Assembly (NCBI GenBank): GCA_028824295.1
Contig: JAPPED010000027.1
Coordinates: 62,001-126,000 of the forward strand
Direction of reading: 5' to 3'
Source: Rhodospirillales bacterium
GTDB taxonomy: Bacteria > Pseudomonadota > Alphaproteobacteria > TMED109
Length of the DNA: 64,000 nt
This document shows positions 7,758 to 19,628 of this stretch, piece by piece; the first letter of the stretch is position 1, and every line of letters starts with the position of its first letter. Both the position numbers and the translations under genes were made by a program. The notes beneath the pieces are model-generated. The model did no database searches, had not been told where the DNA came from, and worked only from the letters and a program-made list of their open reading frames with translations.

Positions 7758-9098
7758 ATGCCGATGATCTCCGAGGCCAGCCCAGTCGTCCATGCCGACC
7801 CGCTTCCGGACGCGGTCGACGTCGCGGTCATCGGCGCGGGAATCGTTGGCACCGCGACCTCGTGGTTTCTCGCGCAACGCGGAGCGAAGGTCGCCCTGAT
7901 CGAAAAAGGGCGGGTTGCCGGCGAACAGTCAAGTCGCAACTGGGGTTGGGTACGCCAGCAAGGCCGGGATCGGGACGAACTGCCGATCATGATGGAGTCG
8001 AACAGGATCTGGCGGAGCCTCGCGAAGCACACCGGCGAGAAGGATCTCACGTTTACCGGCGCCGGCCTGGTCTATCTGGCCGAGAACCAGCAGGGGCTCG
8101 CCCGGTTCGAGGCGTGGCACGACGTGGCCAGGGAGCACCAGCTCGACACCCGCATGCTCTCACCCGAAGCGGCACGGGAGGCGGCGCCCGGCGTGGAGGG
8201 CCGTTGGATCGGCGGAATGCTGACACCGAGCGACGGGCGGGCAGAGCCGTCCGTCGCGGTACCGGCGCTGGCACGCGCCGCGAAGCGCCTTGGGGTCTCG
8301 ATCACGGAGAACTGCGCGGTCCGCACCATCGACATCCAGAATGGCAGTGTCTGCGGCGTGCACACGGAATCCGGACCCGTCCGGGCCGACCGGGTGGTGC
8401 TCGCGGGCGGTGCCTGGTCGACGTACTTCGCGCGGAACGCCGGACTCGACCTGCCGCAGCTCATTGTGCGGTCCAGCGTGGGACGCACCCACCCGGTGCC
8501 TGACCGTGGACTCCCCAACATCTCCGCGCCGGGGCTCGCCATGAATCGCCGCGCAGACGGTGGCTACACCGTGACGACCGGCGACGTCGTGGAGCATTAC
8601 TTGTGCGCACGGTCGTTCACGAACCTCCCCAAGTTCGTGCCGCTGCTGAAGAAGTCGGCCAGGGAACTGAAGCTCCGGCCAAAGCCTCCGGCAGGTTATC
8701 CGGGCGCATGGGGCGCGAAGACGCGCTGGTCCCCCGAGGAGGTCACGCCGTTCGAGCGGATGCGAGTACTGAACCCACCCCCGTCGGACGAGGTCAGGCG
8801 GCGCCTGGCGAAACGGCTGCTGGAGCGGGCGCCGTGGCTGGACGACGCCGGCGTCGCGGAGATGTGGGCAGGGATGATCGACGTAACTCCCGACGCGGTG
8901 CCCTACATCTGCGAAGTGCCGTCGCCCGCCGGGCTGTTCATCGGCACCGGCATGAGCGGGCATGGCTTCGGGATCGGTCCAGGGGCCGGCCGCGTTCTCG
9001 CAGATCTCGTCCTCGGACGTCCGACCGGCTTCGACCTGTCACGGTTCCGTTTCGAGCGTTTCGCCGATGGCAGCCCCATCGTTCCCGGCCCCTACTGA
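7758..9098 (+). CDS. FAD-dependent amine/amino-acid oxidoreductase (DAO family)
   Basis: A 446-residue flavoenzyme of the D-amino acid/sarcosine/pipecolate oxidase superfamily. The ADP-binding GAGIVG lies at 26-31, with Glu49 positioned for the ribose hydroxyls. The stretch SSRNWGWVRQQGRD at about 58-71 is characteristic of one DAO subgroup. The C-terminal FAD-binding GTGMSGHGFGIGPGAGR is present. It should oxidise a secondary or D-amino acid to the imine. It is followed in the same direction by an acetoacetate decarboxylase-like gene 128 bases on, possibly co-transcribed. The exact substrate cannot be read from the sequence. Confidence 0.88.
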   Translation: MPMISEASPVVHADPLPDAVDVAVIGAGIVGTATSWFLAQRGAKVALIEKGRVAGEQSSRNWGWVRQQGRDRDELPIMMESNRIWRSLAKHTGEKDLTFTGAGLVYLAENQQGLARFEAWHDVAREHQLDTRMLSPEAAREAAPGVEGRWIGGMLTPSDGRAEPSVAVPALARAAKRLGVSITENCAVRTIDIQNGSVCGVHTESGPVRADRVVLAGGAWSTYFARNAGLDLPQLIVRSSVGRTHPVPDRGLPNISAPGLAMNRRADGGYTVTTGDVVEHYLCARSFTNLPKFVPLLKKSARELKLRPKPPAGYPGAWGAKTRWSPEEVTPFERMRVLNPPPSDEVRRRLAKRLLERAPWLDDAGVAEMWAGMIDVTPDAVPYICEVPSPAGLFIGTGMSGHGFGIGPGAGRVLADLVLGRPTGFDLSRFRFERFADGSPIVPGPY

Positions 9099-9226
9099 GG
9101 CGGTTCTACCCTACCGGCGGCCGGCCGGGCTACGGATACCCATGTGCCCGATGTATGGTCGAAGTGTGCACCGACGCCGTGTCTCGCGCTCGGCGTAACC
9201 ACCGCGACCCACACCAGGAGAGATCC

Positions 9227-10075
9227 ATGCCGTACCCGCTGAAACCGGGAACGATGTACATGATGCCGACCCATTTCGGCCCGATGACAGGGCCGCGGCA
9301 GGGACCGGGTGGAAAGTCGGGCGTCTTCTCGCCTGACCAGCGCAAGACCATGACCGTATCGGTGCGCTTCCGGACCGAAGCGGGGCAGGTCGAGCCGTTT
9401 CTGCCGCCCGGCTTCACGCTCGACGGCGAACCGGTGGTCGAGGTGTTTGCCTCCTACATGACACGGATCGCCTGGCTGGCGGGGCGCGGCTACAACGTGC
9501 TCGGCGTGAGGGTGCCGGTGGTCTTCCAGGGCAGCGAGGACCGCGCCGCCGGCCCCTTCCTCATGGTGCTGTGGGAAAATCTGACGGATCCGATCCTCAC
9601 GGGCCGCGAACAGCTTGGCTTCTCGAAGGTCTATTGCGAACTCCCCGAGCCCGTTGAATTCAACGGCGAGACCCACTGCACGGCGAGTTGGCAGGGGTTC
9701 CGCTTCCTCGACATGAAGGTGCGCAATCTGAAAGAGGCCGACCCGCAGGCTGCAGTGTCGGCGCCCGCACCGAACGACGGCGGCACGTTGAGGGGCGTGC
9801 TGCATTACAAGTACATGCCCAAGACCGGCGCCTGGGGTGAAGCGGATGCTGCCTACGCGGTGCTCAGCCCCGCCGCGGATCCGGGTGCAGCGCCGCAGGC
9901 CCTGTACACGGGCGATGGCGAACTCACATTCCACCGGGCTCGCTGGGAAGACCTGCCCACGCAGTACATGATCGTCAACGCCCTTCACGGGCTGGAGATC
10001 AACGAATATCGCGGTGCCACGATCGAGCACCGCGTCGGCGGCGGCGACCTGATCGACCAGCGCATCGTCACGTAG
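9227..10075 (+). CDS. Acetoacetate decarboxylase family protein
   Basis: A 282-residue protein of the ADC family, which forms a Schiff base on a buried lysine to decarboxylate acetoacetate or to run related aldol/hydrolytic chemistry. The region REQLGFSKVYCELPEP matches the active-site segment, with a single lysine in place of the paired lysines of clostridial ADC. The strand PFLMVLWENLTDPILTGRE also fits the family. The ATG at 9227 has AGGAGAGA just upstream; the frame is open further 5' but is antisense-like there. The single active-site lysine makes true acetoacetate decarboxylase activity uncertain. Confidence 0.82.
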   Translation: MPYPLKPGTMYMMPTHFGPMTGPRQGPGGKSGVFSPDQRKTMTVSVRFRTEAGQVEPFLPPGFTLDGEPVVEVFASYMTRIAWLAGRGYNVLGVRVPVVFQGSEDRAAGPFLMVLWENLTDPILTGREQLGFSKVYCELPEPVEFNGETHCTASWQGFRFLDMKVRNLKEADPQAAVSAPAPNDGGTLRGVLHYKYMPKTGAWGEADAAYAVLSPAADPGAAPQALYTGDGELTFHRARWEDLPTQYMIVNALHGLEINEYRGATIEHRVGGGDLIDQRIVT

Positions 10076-10253
10076 GCGAGGGGCCGGACGGTCTGGGACG
10101 CCACTGCCACTGAAACGCCGATCGTGTTGCGCGTCCGACGACCGACCGGCGCGCCGCCAGCAAGCCGGGCTCCTGCCCGCAATCGGAAGCCCAACTACGT
10201 CCAGGCGGCGGGCTTTAGGTGCGGCCGGCCGTCGCCGTTCGCAATGGAAGTGA

Positions 10254-11054
10254 CTACCCGATCCGGCAGCCGGTGCCCCCGTCGACCGGCAGCGCGACCC
10301 CGGTGACGAAGCCGGCCTCGTCGGACGCCAGGTAGAGGGCCGCATAGGCGACATCCCACGCGGTACCCATCTTTCCACCGAGGGGAATCCGCGCGTCGCG
10401 CTCAGCGGCAACCTCCTCCCGAGGGCGGTTCCACGCCCGGGCCCTGGTATCGACCGCCATCGGCGTATCCATCAAGCCGGGCAGGATCACGTTGGCGCGG
10501 ATGCCGTACTCCGCGTTCTGGATGGCGATCTGCTTCGTGAACGCCACCATGCCCATCTTGCTCGCCTTGTAGGCCACCCAGGGATAGGACTCGACGGCGG
10601 CGACCGAGGAGATACTGACGATCGCGCCGGAGCGCTGCTCGCGCATGATCGGGATCGCGTGCTTGCACGCCATGACGGTGCCGCGCAGATTCACTGACAT
10701 CACCCGGTCGAATGCCTCCTCGGTGATCTCGGTCACGCCCGCATCCCCGCCGGCGACGCTGATCCCGACGTTGTTGTGCAAGATGTCGAGGCGCCCCCAG
10801 CGGATCCTGCATTGCTCCACCGCTGCCGCGACCTGTACCTCGCGGGTAACATCAGCTTCGAAGGTTGCGGCTTCACCACCCTCCCCGACGATCATTTCTG
10901 CCGTCTCGGTCGCCGATGTGAGATCGCGATCGACGCACAACACCCGGGCGCCCTCGCGCGCAAAGAGCAGTGCCGTGGCCCGGCCGTTGCCCAGGCCCTC
11001 GCCCGGACTCTGCCCCGCCCCCATGATGACGGCGGTCTTGCCTTCCAGTCGCAT
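10254..11054 (-). CDS. Short-chain dehydrogenase/reductase (SDR)
   Basis: A classical 266-residue SDR oxidoreductase. The nucleotide-binding loop is a long variant, GAGQSPGEGLGNG at 12-24, in place of TGxxxGIG. HNNVG stands in for NNAG at 93-97. The catalytic set is Ser149/150 in VSISS and Tyr162-x3-Lys166. An acidic residue after strand 2 (VDRD) suggests NAD preference. The C-terminus has the usual ASDEAGFVTGVALPVDGG. The gene faces the FAD/ADC pair, so it is separately transcribed. The substrate is unknown. Confidence 0.92.
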   Translation of the reverse strand: MRLEGKTAVIMGAGQSPGEGLGNGRATALLFAREGARVLCVDRDLTSATETAEMIVGEGGEAATFEADVTREVQVAAAVEQCRIRWGRLDILHNNVGISVAGGDAGVTEITEEAFDRVMSVNLRGTVMACKHAIPIMREQRSGAIVSISSVAAVESYPWVAYKASKMGMVAFTKQIAIQNAEYGIRANVILPGLMDTPMAVDTRARAWNRPREEVAAERDARIPLGGKMGTAWDVAYAALYLASDEAGFVTGVALPVDGGTGCRIG

Positions 11055-11902
11055 CGTTCACTTCCCGTTGGGTTCGCAGGGCGGCGCAGCCGCTGGCCAC
11101 AGCGCTAAGCTGATTGGAGTCTGGCAAATGGGATCAGCAGAGCGTAAACCGGCCTGGCGGCTCGCTCAACGGGAATTGCGCGCTCAGGTAACGCCTTCCA
11201 CTAGCCAACCGTCCAGTACCGCCCAAATGGGCCGTTGATCCCGACAGGAGCCGCGGCTTCCCCCTAGTTGCCTGGCCGCCACCCGCGAAACCATGTGCAG
11301 CATGCGTTTCACGGGCCTCACACGCAGCTGCTCCGGTGGGAAAGCTCCTGTGCAGGCAGAGCGTCGGCCGGCAGGCATGGAGAAGCACTTCGTTATCCGG
11401 GTGCTGCCACCACAGTCGTCCAACGGCTTACCGTGGCGACCCGCAACATTTGAAACTTTCAGGATTTCGGAGCGCCTTTACTCGATCCGTTTCAACCACA
11501 TTGATTCGCCGTAACTGCCGATCCCACGTCGCGGCTGTACCCATCCTGGAGGTCATCGCCGCGCTGCTTCGCAAATCGTTCCACGTTCGGAGACCACAGT
11601 GGGCAAGGGGCTCACCGACCGTCAGGGCCCCCGGGGGCATCCCACCAGATACCAGCCCCGGTGAGTCCATCGCGCTGCGACCGAGCACAGCAACTCGCCG
11701 CGGAATTGTGCCACAGGCACCAGTCTCGGAGCCCCCCACCCCACCGGCTAGCCAAATAGTTGACGAAATTAGTAGCCTATCGGGCCGGGCTCCGGGGCGT
11801 GCACATCGAAGCGCATCGTACCGGGTCCCCTATGTTCGCCGCGAGGTCCGGACTCGGCTGTCTCCTGGCCGACGGTCCTGCGGCAGGAGGGAACACTTCC
11901 AC
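11055..11902. other. Gene-free stretch upstream of the SMP-30-like gene
   Basis: About 850 bases without a supportable gene. The frame of the downstream protein is open back to 11336, but that part lacks similarity to the family and sits before a clear signal peptide, so it is not counted as coding. A TTGACG at about 11759 could be a -35 element, but no matching -10 was found. Confidence 0.4.
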
Positions 11903-13015
11903 ATGCACATTCACAGATTGGTTTCGGTAGCCATCGCGGCTGCGGCACTGGCTTGGTCCGCAACCGCGTCGGCCCATGAACACGCCACCTGGTTCCAGGG
12001 CGAGGATGCCGGCTTCCCGGCGCCCACGGGTGCCAGCGACATCGTACCGGAAGGCTCGAAGCTCATGCGCCTGTTTGACGGCGGCTGTGCGCTGACCGAG
12101 GGCGTAGCAGCCGGCCACGACGGCTACATGTACTTCAGTGACATCACCTTCACGAAGTTTTGCCCGGACCCGTCGGGGCTGTACGTGCAGGCCGGCAACA
12201 TCTGGCGCTACGACCCCGCATCCGGCGACACAACCATCTTCCGCAGCCCGAGCGGGATGTCGAACGGCATCAAGTTCGACCGCGACGGCAACATGCTGGC
12301 GGCCCTCGGAGCGGACTACGGCGGTCGCATGCTGATCAAGACCGACATGGCGAGCGGGAAGTCCTACGTCCTGTCCGGCACATACGCCGGCAAGCCCTAC
12401 AACGCTCTCAACGACATCACGATCGACGAGCAGGGCCGGATTTACTACTCCGACCCACGCTACCTGGGTCATGAGCCGGTATTTCAGCCGGGGTTCGCGG
12501 TCTACCGCCTCGACCCTGATGGCTCCGTCGACCGCATCATCACCAACGGTGGCAAGACCAACGGTGTGCTGGTATCGCCCGACCAGTCGACGCTTTATCT
12601 CGTGAGCAACGACAACGGGTGGCTCGGCTTCATGCAGCTTGATGAGACCGACCAGGCGCCCACCGTAGGCCTACACCTGTTGCAGGCCTATGACCTGAAC
12701 GCCGACGGGACGGCGAGCAACCGCCGAGTTTTGGTCGACTATGCCACGCACTACCCCGGGCAGCCTTGCAGCGGACCCGACGGCCTTGTCGCTGATGTCG
12801 ACGGCAATATCTACATCGCCGAGCGTTGCGAGCACCGGCCCGGCATCGCCGTGCGCGACCCCGACGGCAACGAGATCGCATTCATCTCGACCGGCGAGGA
12901 ACTGCCGACCAACGTCGGCTTCGGCCGCGGCGTCGAGCGGAACGTGCTCTACGTGACGTCCGGCAAGAGCCTCTACAAGATCAAGTTGGGCAAGGACGGC
13001 TACGAACTTCCGTAG
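11903..13015 (+). CDS. Exported SMP-30/gluconolactonase/LRE-like beta-propeller protein
   Basis: 370 residues with a clear Sec signal (LVSVAIAAAALAWSATASA, cut near residue 26). A propeller of about six blades of the SMP-30/lactonase type follows. Repeated blade motifs include MSNGIKFDRDGNMLAA, LNDITIDEQGRIYYSDPRY and GPDGLVADVDGNIYIAERC. The metal ligands expected in SMP-30 proteins (Asn and Asp in LNDI and GPDG) are present. It probably hydrolyses a lactone or similar ester in the periplasm. GGAGGGA lies about 10 bases before the ATG. A strong terminator follows the stop codon, so it is likely the last gene of its unit. Confidence 0.85.
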   Translation: MHIHRLVSVAIAAAALAWSATASAHEHATWFQGEDAGFPAPTGASDIVPEGSKLMRLFDGGCALTEGVAAGHDGYMYFSDITFTKFCPDPSGLYVQAGNIWRYDPASGDTTIFRSPSGMSNGIKFDRDGNMLAALGADYGGRMLIKTDMASGKSYVLSGTYAGKPYNALNDITIDEQGRIYYSDPRYLGHEPVFQPGFAVYRLDPDGSVDRIITNGGKTNGVLVSPDQSTLYLVSNDNGWLGFMQLDETDQAPTVGLHLLQAYDLNADGTASNRRVLVDYATHYPGQPCSGPDGLVADVDGNIYIAERCEHRPGIAVRDPDGNEIAFISTGEELPTNVGFGRGVERNVLYVTSGKSLYKIKLGKDGYELP

Positions 13016-13023
13016 CGGTTCGC

Positions 13024-13062
13024 GGGCGGGCGGCGAGTCCCGCCGCCCGCCCCTTTTTTTTT
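13024..13062 (+). terminator. Rho-independent terminator after the SMP-30-like gene
   Basis: A perfect 12-base stem, GGGCGGGCGGCG at 13024-13035 and its complement at 13041-13052, encloses a 5-base loop. A run of nine T follows at 13054-13062. It begins 9 bases after the stop codon. Confidence 0.9.
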
Positions 13063-13072
13063 CTCCCGTCGT

Positions 13073-13981
13073 TCAGACGGGGTGCCAGGTTGCCTCCTCG
13101 CCCGCTCCCTCGGCACGTACCCGTTCTTCCGCCTGCAGGTGCAGCAAGGTGGCGTACACCGACCGGCAGGCCGCGCCAAACAACGCAGGATCGAGTCCCG
13201 CGTAGTTCTCGGCCACGATCTCCGGGATCGGGCGCGGACGGGCGCGCAAGCTCGCCAGCACGCCATCGCAGCGACGCAGCCGGTGCGCCTTCAACGCAGC
13301 CAGAAACCTTCCGGGTTCGGTGATCGCACGGCCGTGGGTCGGCCGCAGCAGGCGGTCATCGTCCTGCAGCAGGCGGTCGAGACTCGCGAGATATGCCGTG
13401 AGATCACCGTCCGGCGGCGAAATGACCGTGCTCGCCCAGCCCATGACGTGATCGCCGGAGAAAAGAGTCCCTTCTTCGGGCAGGCGGAAACACAGGTGGT
13501 TGGACGTGTGGCCGGGCGTATGCACGGCCTGGAGGGTCCAGCCGTCACCCGCCACCGTGTCTCCGTCCGCCATCACCGTGTCCGGCTCAAACGCGGTATC
13601 GGCACCCTCGTCATCCAGACTCGACCCGGCCCCGCCGGCGTGCGGACCACAGCCGTATACCGGTGCGCCGGTCGCCTCGCTGAGCGACGCGGCTGCCGGC
13701 GAATGGTCAATGTGCGTATGGGTCACGAGGATGTGCGACACCACGCGGTCCGCGGTGGCGCGGACCAGGTTCTGCACGTGCTCCGGGATGAGCGGTCCGG
13801 GGTCGATCACCGCCACGTGGTCGCCCGCGCCCACCACGAACGTCGCGGTCCCGTACAGAGTGTACGGCCCGGGGTTGTTCGCCACCACCCGCTGCACGAG
13901 CGGCGACAGGCGCTCGGCCTCGCCGTAGTTGACGTCGTCCTCGCGGACAACGAGGTCTTCCAGTGCGGGAACGGTTGGCAT
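13073..13981 (-). CDS. Metallo-beta-lactamase-fold hydrolase
   Basis: 302 residues with the MBL metal motif HTHIDH (His88, His90, Asp92, His93), a third-ligand histidine in VHTPGHTSNHLCF, and Asp in LFSGDHVMGW. The C-terminal third resembles the winged-helix cap of LACTB2-type hydrolases (YAGLDPALFGAACRSVYATLLHL). These enzymes cleave thioester, ester or phosphodiester substrates; resistance to beta-lactams is not implied. It is convergent with the SMP-30-like gene and shares the short terminator interval. The next gene upstream on the same strand is a penicillin-binding protein, 72 bases away. Confidence 0.9.
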   Translation of the reverse strand: MPTVPALEDLVVREDDVNYGEAERLSPLVQRVVANNPGPYTLYGTATFVVGAGDHVAVIDPGPLIPEHVQNLVRATADRVVSHILVTHTHIDHSPAAASLSEATGAPVYGCGPHAGGAGSSLDDEGADTAFEPDTVMADGDTVAGDGWTLQAVHTPGHTSNHLCFRLPEEGTLFSGDHVMGWASTVISPPDGDLTAYLASLDRLLQDDDRLLRPTHGRAITEPGRFLAALKAHRLRRCDGVLASLRARPRPIPEIVAENYAGLDPALFGAACRSVYATLLHLQAEERVRAEGAGEEATWHPV

Positions 13982-14053
13982 GCAGAGATCCTCGCCGCGG
14001 TAGCGCAGTCTAGGCGACCCGGCCGGCGCCCACCGGCGAGGCCGAAGCTACCG

Positions 14054-15940
14054 CTACGGCGCCAGCGCCTCCTGCATGAAGGCCTGCCAGATCTCCGCGG
14101 GCGGGCCGCCGCCGACGACGCCGTCCATCGGGCCGGAATCATCCCGGCCGATCCACACGCCGCAGACCACGTCGCCGGCGAAACCGATGAACCAGGCATC
14201 CCGGTGATCCTGCGTGGTCCCGGTCTTCCCGAACGCCTGCACGCCGTCGAGGCCGGCCCGGCGACCGGTTCCGCTCGTGACCACGCTCCGCAGCAGGCCG
14301 CGCATCGCCTCGATCGTCGATGCTGACAGACCGTCCCGGCGCGGCGCCGGCGTCCGTTCCCACACTGTCCCCTCGGGTCGGGTGCGGACCTCCACGTACC
14401 CGTACGGCAGGATCGGTGACCCGCCGTTCGCGACCGCCACCAGCGCTGCCGTCATGTCGAGGAGAGTCACTTCGGATACCCCGAGCGCCAGGCTCGGGGC
14501 GTCGTCGAGTTCCGCCGTGATCCCGAGGCGCTCGGCGAGCCGGATCACCCTGCCTCTACCGATGTCCTGCATCAGCCGGACCGCCACCGAATTGGAGGAG
14601 CGCGCGAATGCCTCGCGCAGCGAGATCTCGCCGCGGTAGACGTTGTTGTAGTTGCGCGGGCTCCAGTTCCCCACGGTCACCGGAGCATCACGCACGCGGT
14701 CATCCGGCTGACGGCCGGACTCGAGAGCTGCAAGGTAGACGAAGATCTTGAACGCCGAGCCCGGCTGTCGAGCCGCCTGCGTCACCCGATTGAACTGGGA
14801 GCGAGCGTAGCTTCGCCCGCCGGCCATCGCCAGCACCGCGCCGTCGAGGCTCATGGCCACGAGGCCGCCCTCGATCCCCGGATGATCGGCCAGCCCCGCC
14901 TGCAGGGCCCGTTCGGCCGCCAGCTGCAGGGACGGCACGAGCGTGGCGACGATCTCGACATCCTTGGTCCGGTCACGGGCGGGACCGGTCTGGTTCACGA
15001 CCCAGTCCGCGAAGAAGCGCCCGCCCCAGGCGGTTCCGTCGCCACCCGTCACTTGCGCCGGCCGCTCACGGGCCGCCGCCGCCGCCGAGGCCTCCACGCG
15101 GCCGGCCGCGACCATGGCGGTCAGCACCACCTCCGCCCGGGCTCGCGCGCGATCCGGGTGTCGGGTCGGGGCCAGTCGCGAGGGCGCCCGCAGCAGGCCC
15201 GCCAGCATCGCCGACTGGGCCAGGGTGAGCCGCGCCGGCGTGGTCCCGAAATAGCGGCGCGCCGCGGTCGCGATTCCGTAGGCGCCGGCGCCGAAATAGG
15301 CGCGGTTGAGGTAGCTTGCGAGGATCTCGGCCTTCTCGAAGCGAAGCTCCAGCCAGAAGGCGAGAAGCATCTCCTGCACCTTGCGCTCCAAGGTGCGGGC
15401 CGGGGTCAGGAACGCCAGCTTCGCAAGCTGTTGCGTGATCGTGGAGCCGCCCTGCACCACCCGGCCCGCTCGCCAGTTGGCCAGCGCCGCGCGCCCCAGC
15501 GCCAGCGGGTCGAAGCCCCAGTGCCGGAAGAACCGCCGGTCCTCGATCGCGATCACCGCATCGATCAGCGTCGGCGAGACGTTCTCGAGGTTGACGTAGC
15601 CGCCGTAGACGTCGCCGTATGCCGCGGTAAACGTCCCGTCGGCGGCAAACACGGAGACGCTGCCGGCACGGTCGCCGCCACCCATGTCCGAAATGTCCGG
15701 CAATCCGAGCGCGCACCAGGCGACGAAGCCGAACGTGGCCACCAGGGCCAGTCCGGCCACGCGCGCCACCAGGCGCCCCACGAACCGACCGACGACCGCC
15801 CGCCACGAACGCGGCGGCTCGGAGGGAGCGCGCGGACGCCGCCGTCCCTTGCCGTCAGCTGCCGCCGCGGAGGCTTTCGCGCCCCGCACGCCGGCCTTCC
15901 CTGCCTGCTGTGATGTCGGTCGCAAACGGCGTGACGCCAT
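14054..15940 (-). CDS. Class A penicillin-binding protein (transglycosylase/transpeptidase)
   Basis: A 628-residue murein synthase anchored by one helix at about 60-80 after a basic cytoplasmic tail rich in Arg, Ala and Lys. The glycosyltransferase domain has Glu133 in AIEDRRFFRHWGFD, then GGSTITQQLAK and the EILASYLNRAYFGAGAYGI motif. The transpeptidase domain has Ser395-x2-Lys398 (PGSAFK), Ser448-Ser-Asn450 and Lys572-Thr-Gly (GKTGTT). It polymerises lipid II and cross-links peptides in the periplasm. It follows gyrB by 21 bases on the same strand. The C-terminus is short, without extra domains. Confidence 0.95.
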   Translation of the reverse strand: MASRRLRPTSQQAGKAGVRGAKASAAAADGKGRRRPRAPSEPPRSWRAVVGRFVGRLVARVAGLALVATFGFVAWCALGLPDISDMGGGDRAGSVSVFAADGTFTAAYGDVYGGYVNLENVSPTLIDAVIAIEDRRFFRHWGFDPLALGRAALANWRAGRVVQGGSTITQQLAKLAFLTPARTLERKVQEMLLAFWLELRFEKAEILASYLNRAYFGAGAYGIATAARRYFGTTPARLTLAQSAMLAGLLRAPSRLAPTRHPDRARARAEVVLTAMVAAGRVEASAAAAARERPAQVTGGDGTAWGGRFFADWVVNQTGPARDRTKDVEIVATLVPSLQLAAERALQAGLADHPGIEGGLVAMSLDGAVLAMAGGRSYARSQFNRVTQAARQPGSAFKIFVYLAALESGRQPDDRVRDAPVTVGNWSPRNYNNVYRGEISLREAFARSSNSVAVRLMQDIGRGRVIRLAERLGITAELDDAPSLALGVSEVTLLDMTAALVAVANGGSPILPYGYVEVRTRPEGTVWERTPAPRRDGLSASTIEAMRGLLRSVVTSGTGRRAGLDGVQAFGKTGTTQDHRDAWFIGFAGDVVCGVWIGRDDSGPMDGVVGGGPPAEIWQAFMQEALAP

Positions 15941-15961
15941 CGGGCCTGGCCCCGATTCCGA

Positions 15962-19617
<3,656 letters not shown>

Positions 19618-19628
19618 TCGGGTCCTGG

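Noticed and set aside
8603-9226. An N-terminal extension of the acetoacetate decarboxylase-like protein (open frame back to 8603)
   Set aside because: It overlaps the FAD oxidoreductase gene in another frame and has no family similarity; a ribosome binding site and family-like N-terminus sit at 9227.
11336-11902. A longer N-terminus for the SMP-30-like protein
   Set aside because: It would place a clear secretion signal 190 residues inside the protein; a ribosome binding site precedes the ATG at 11903.
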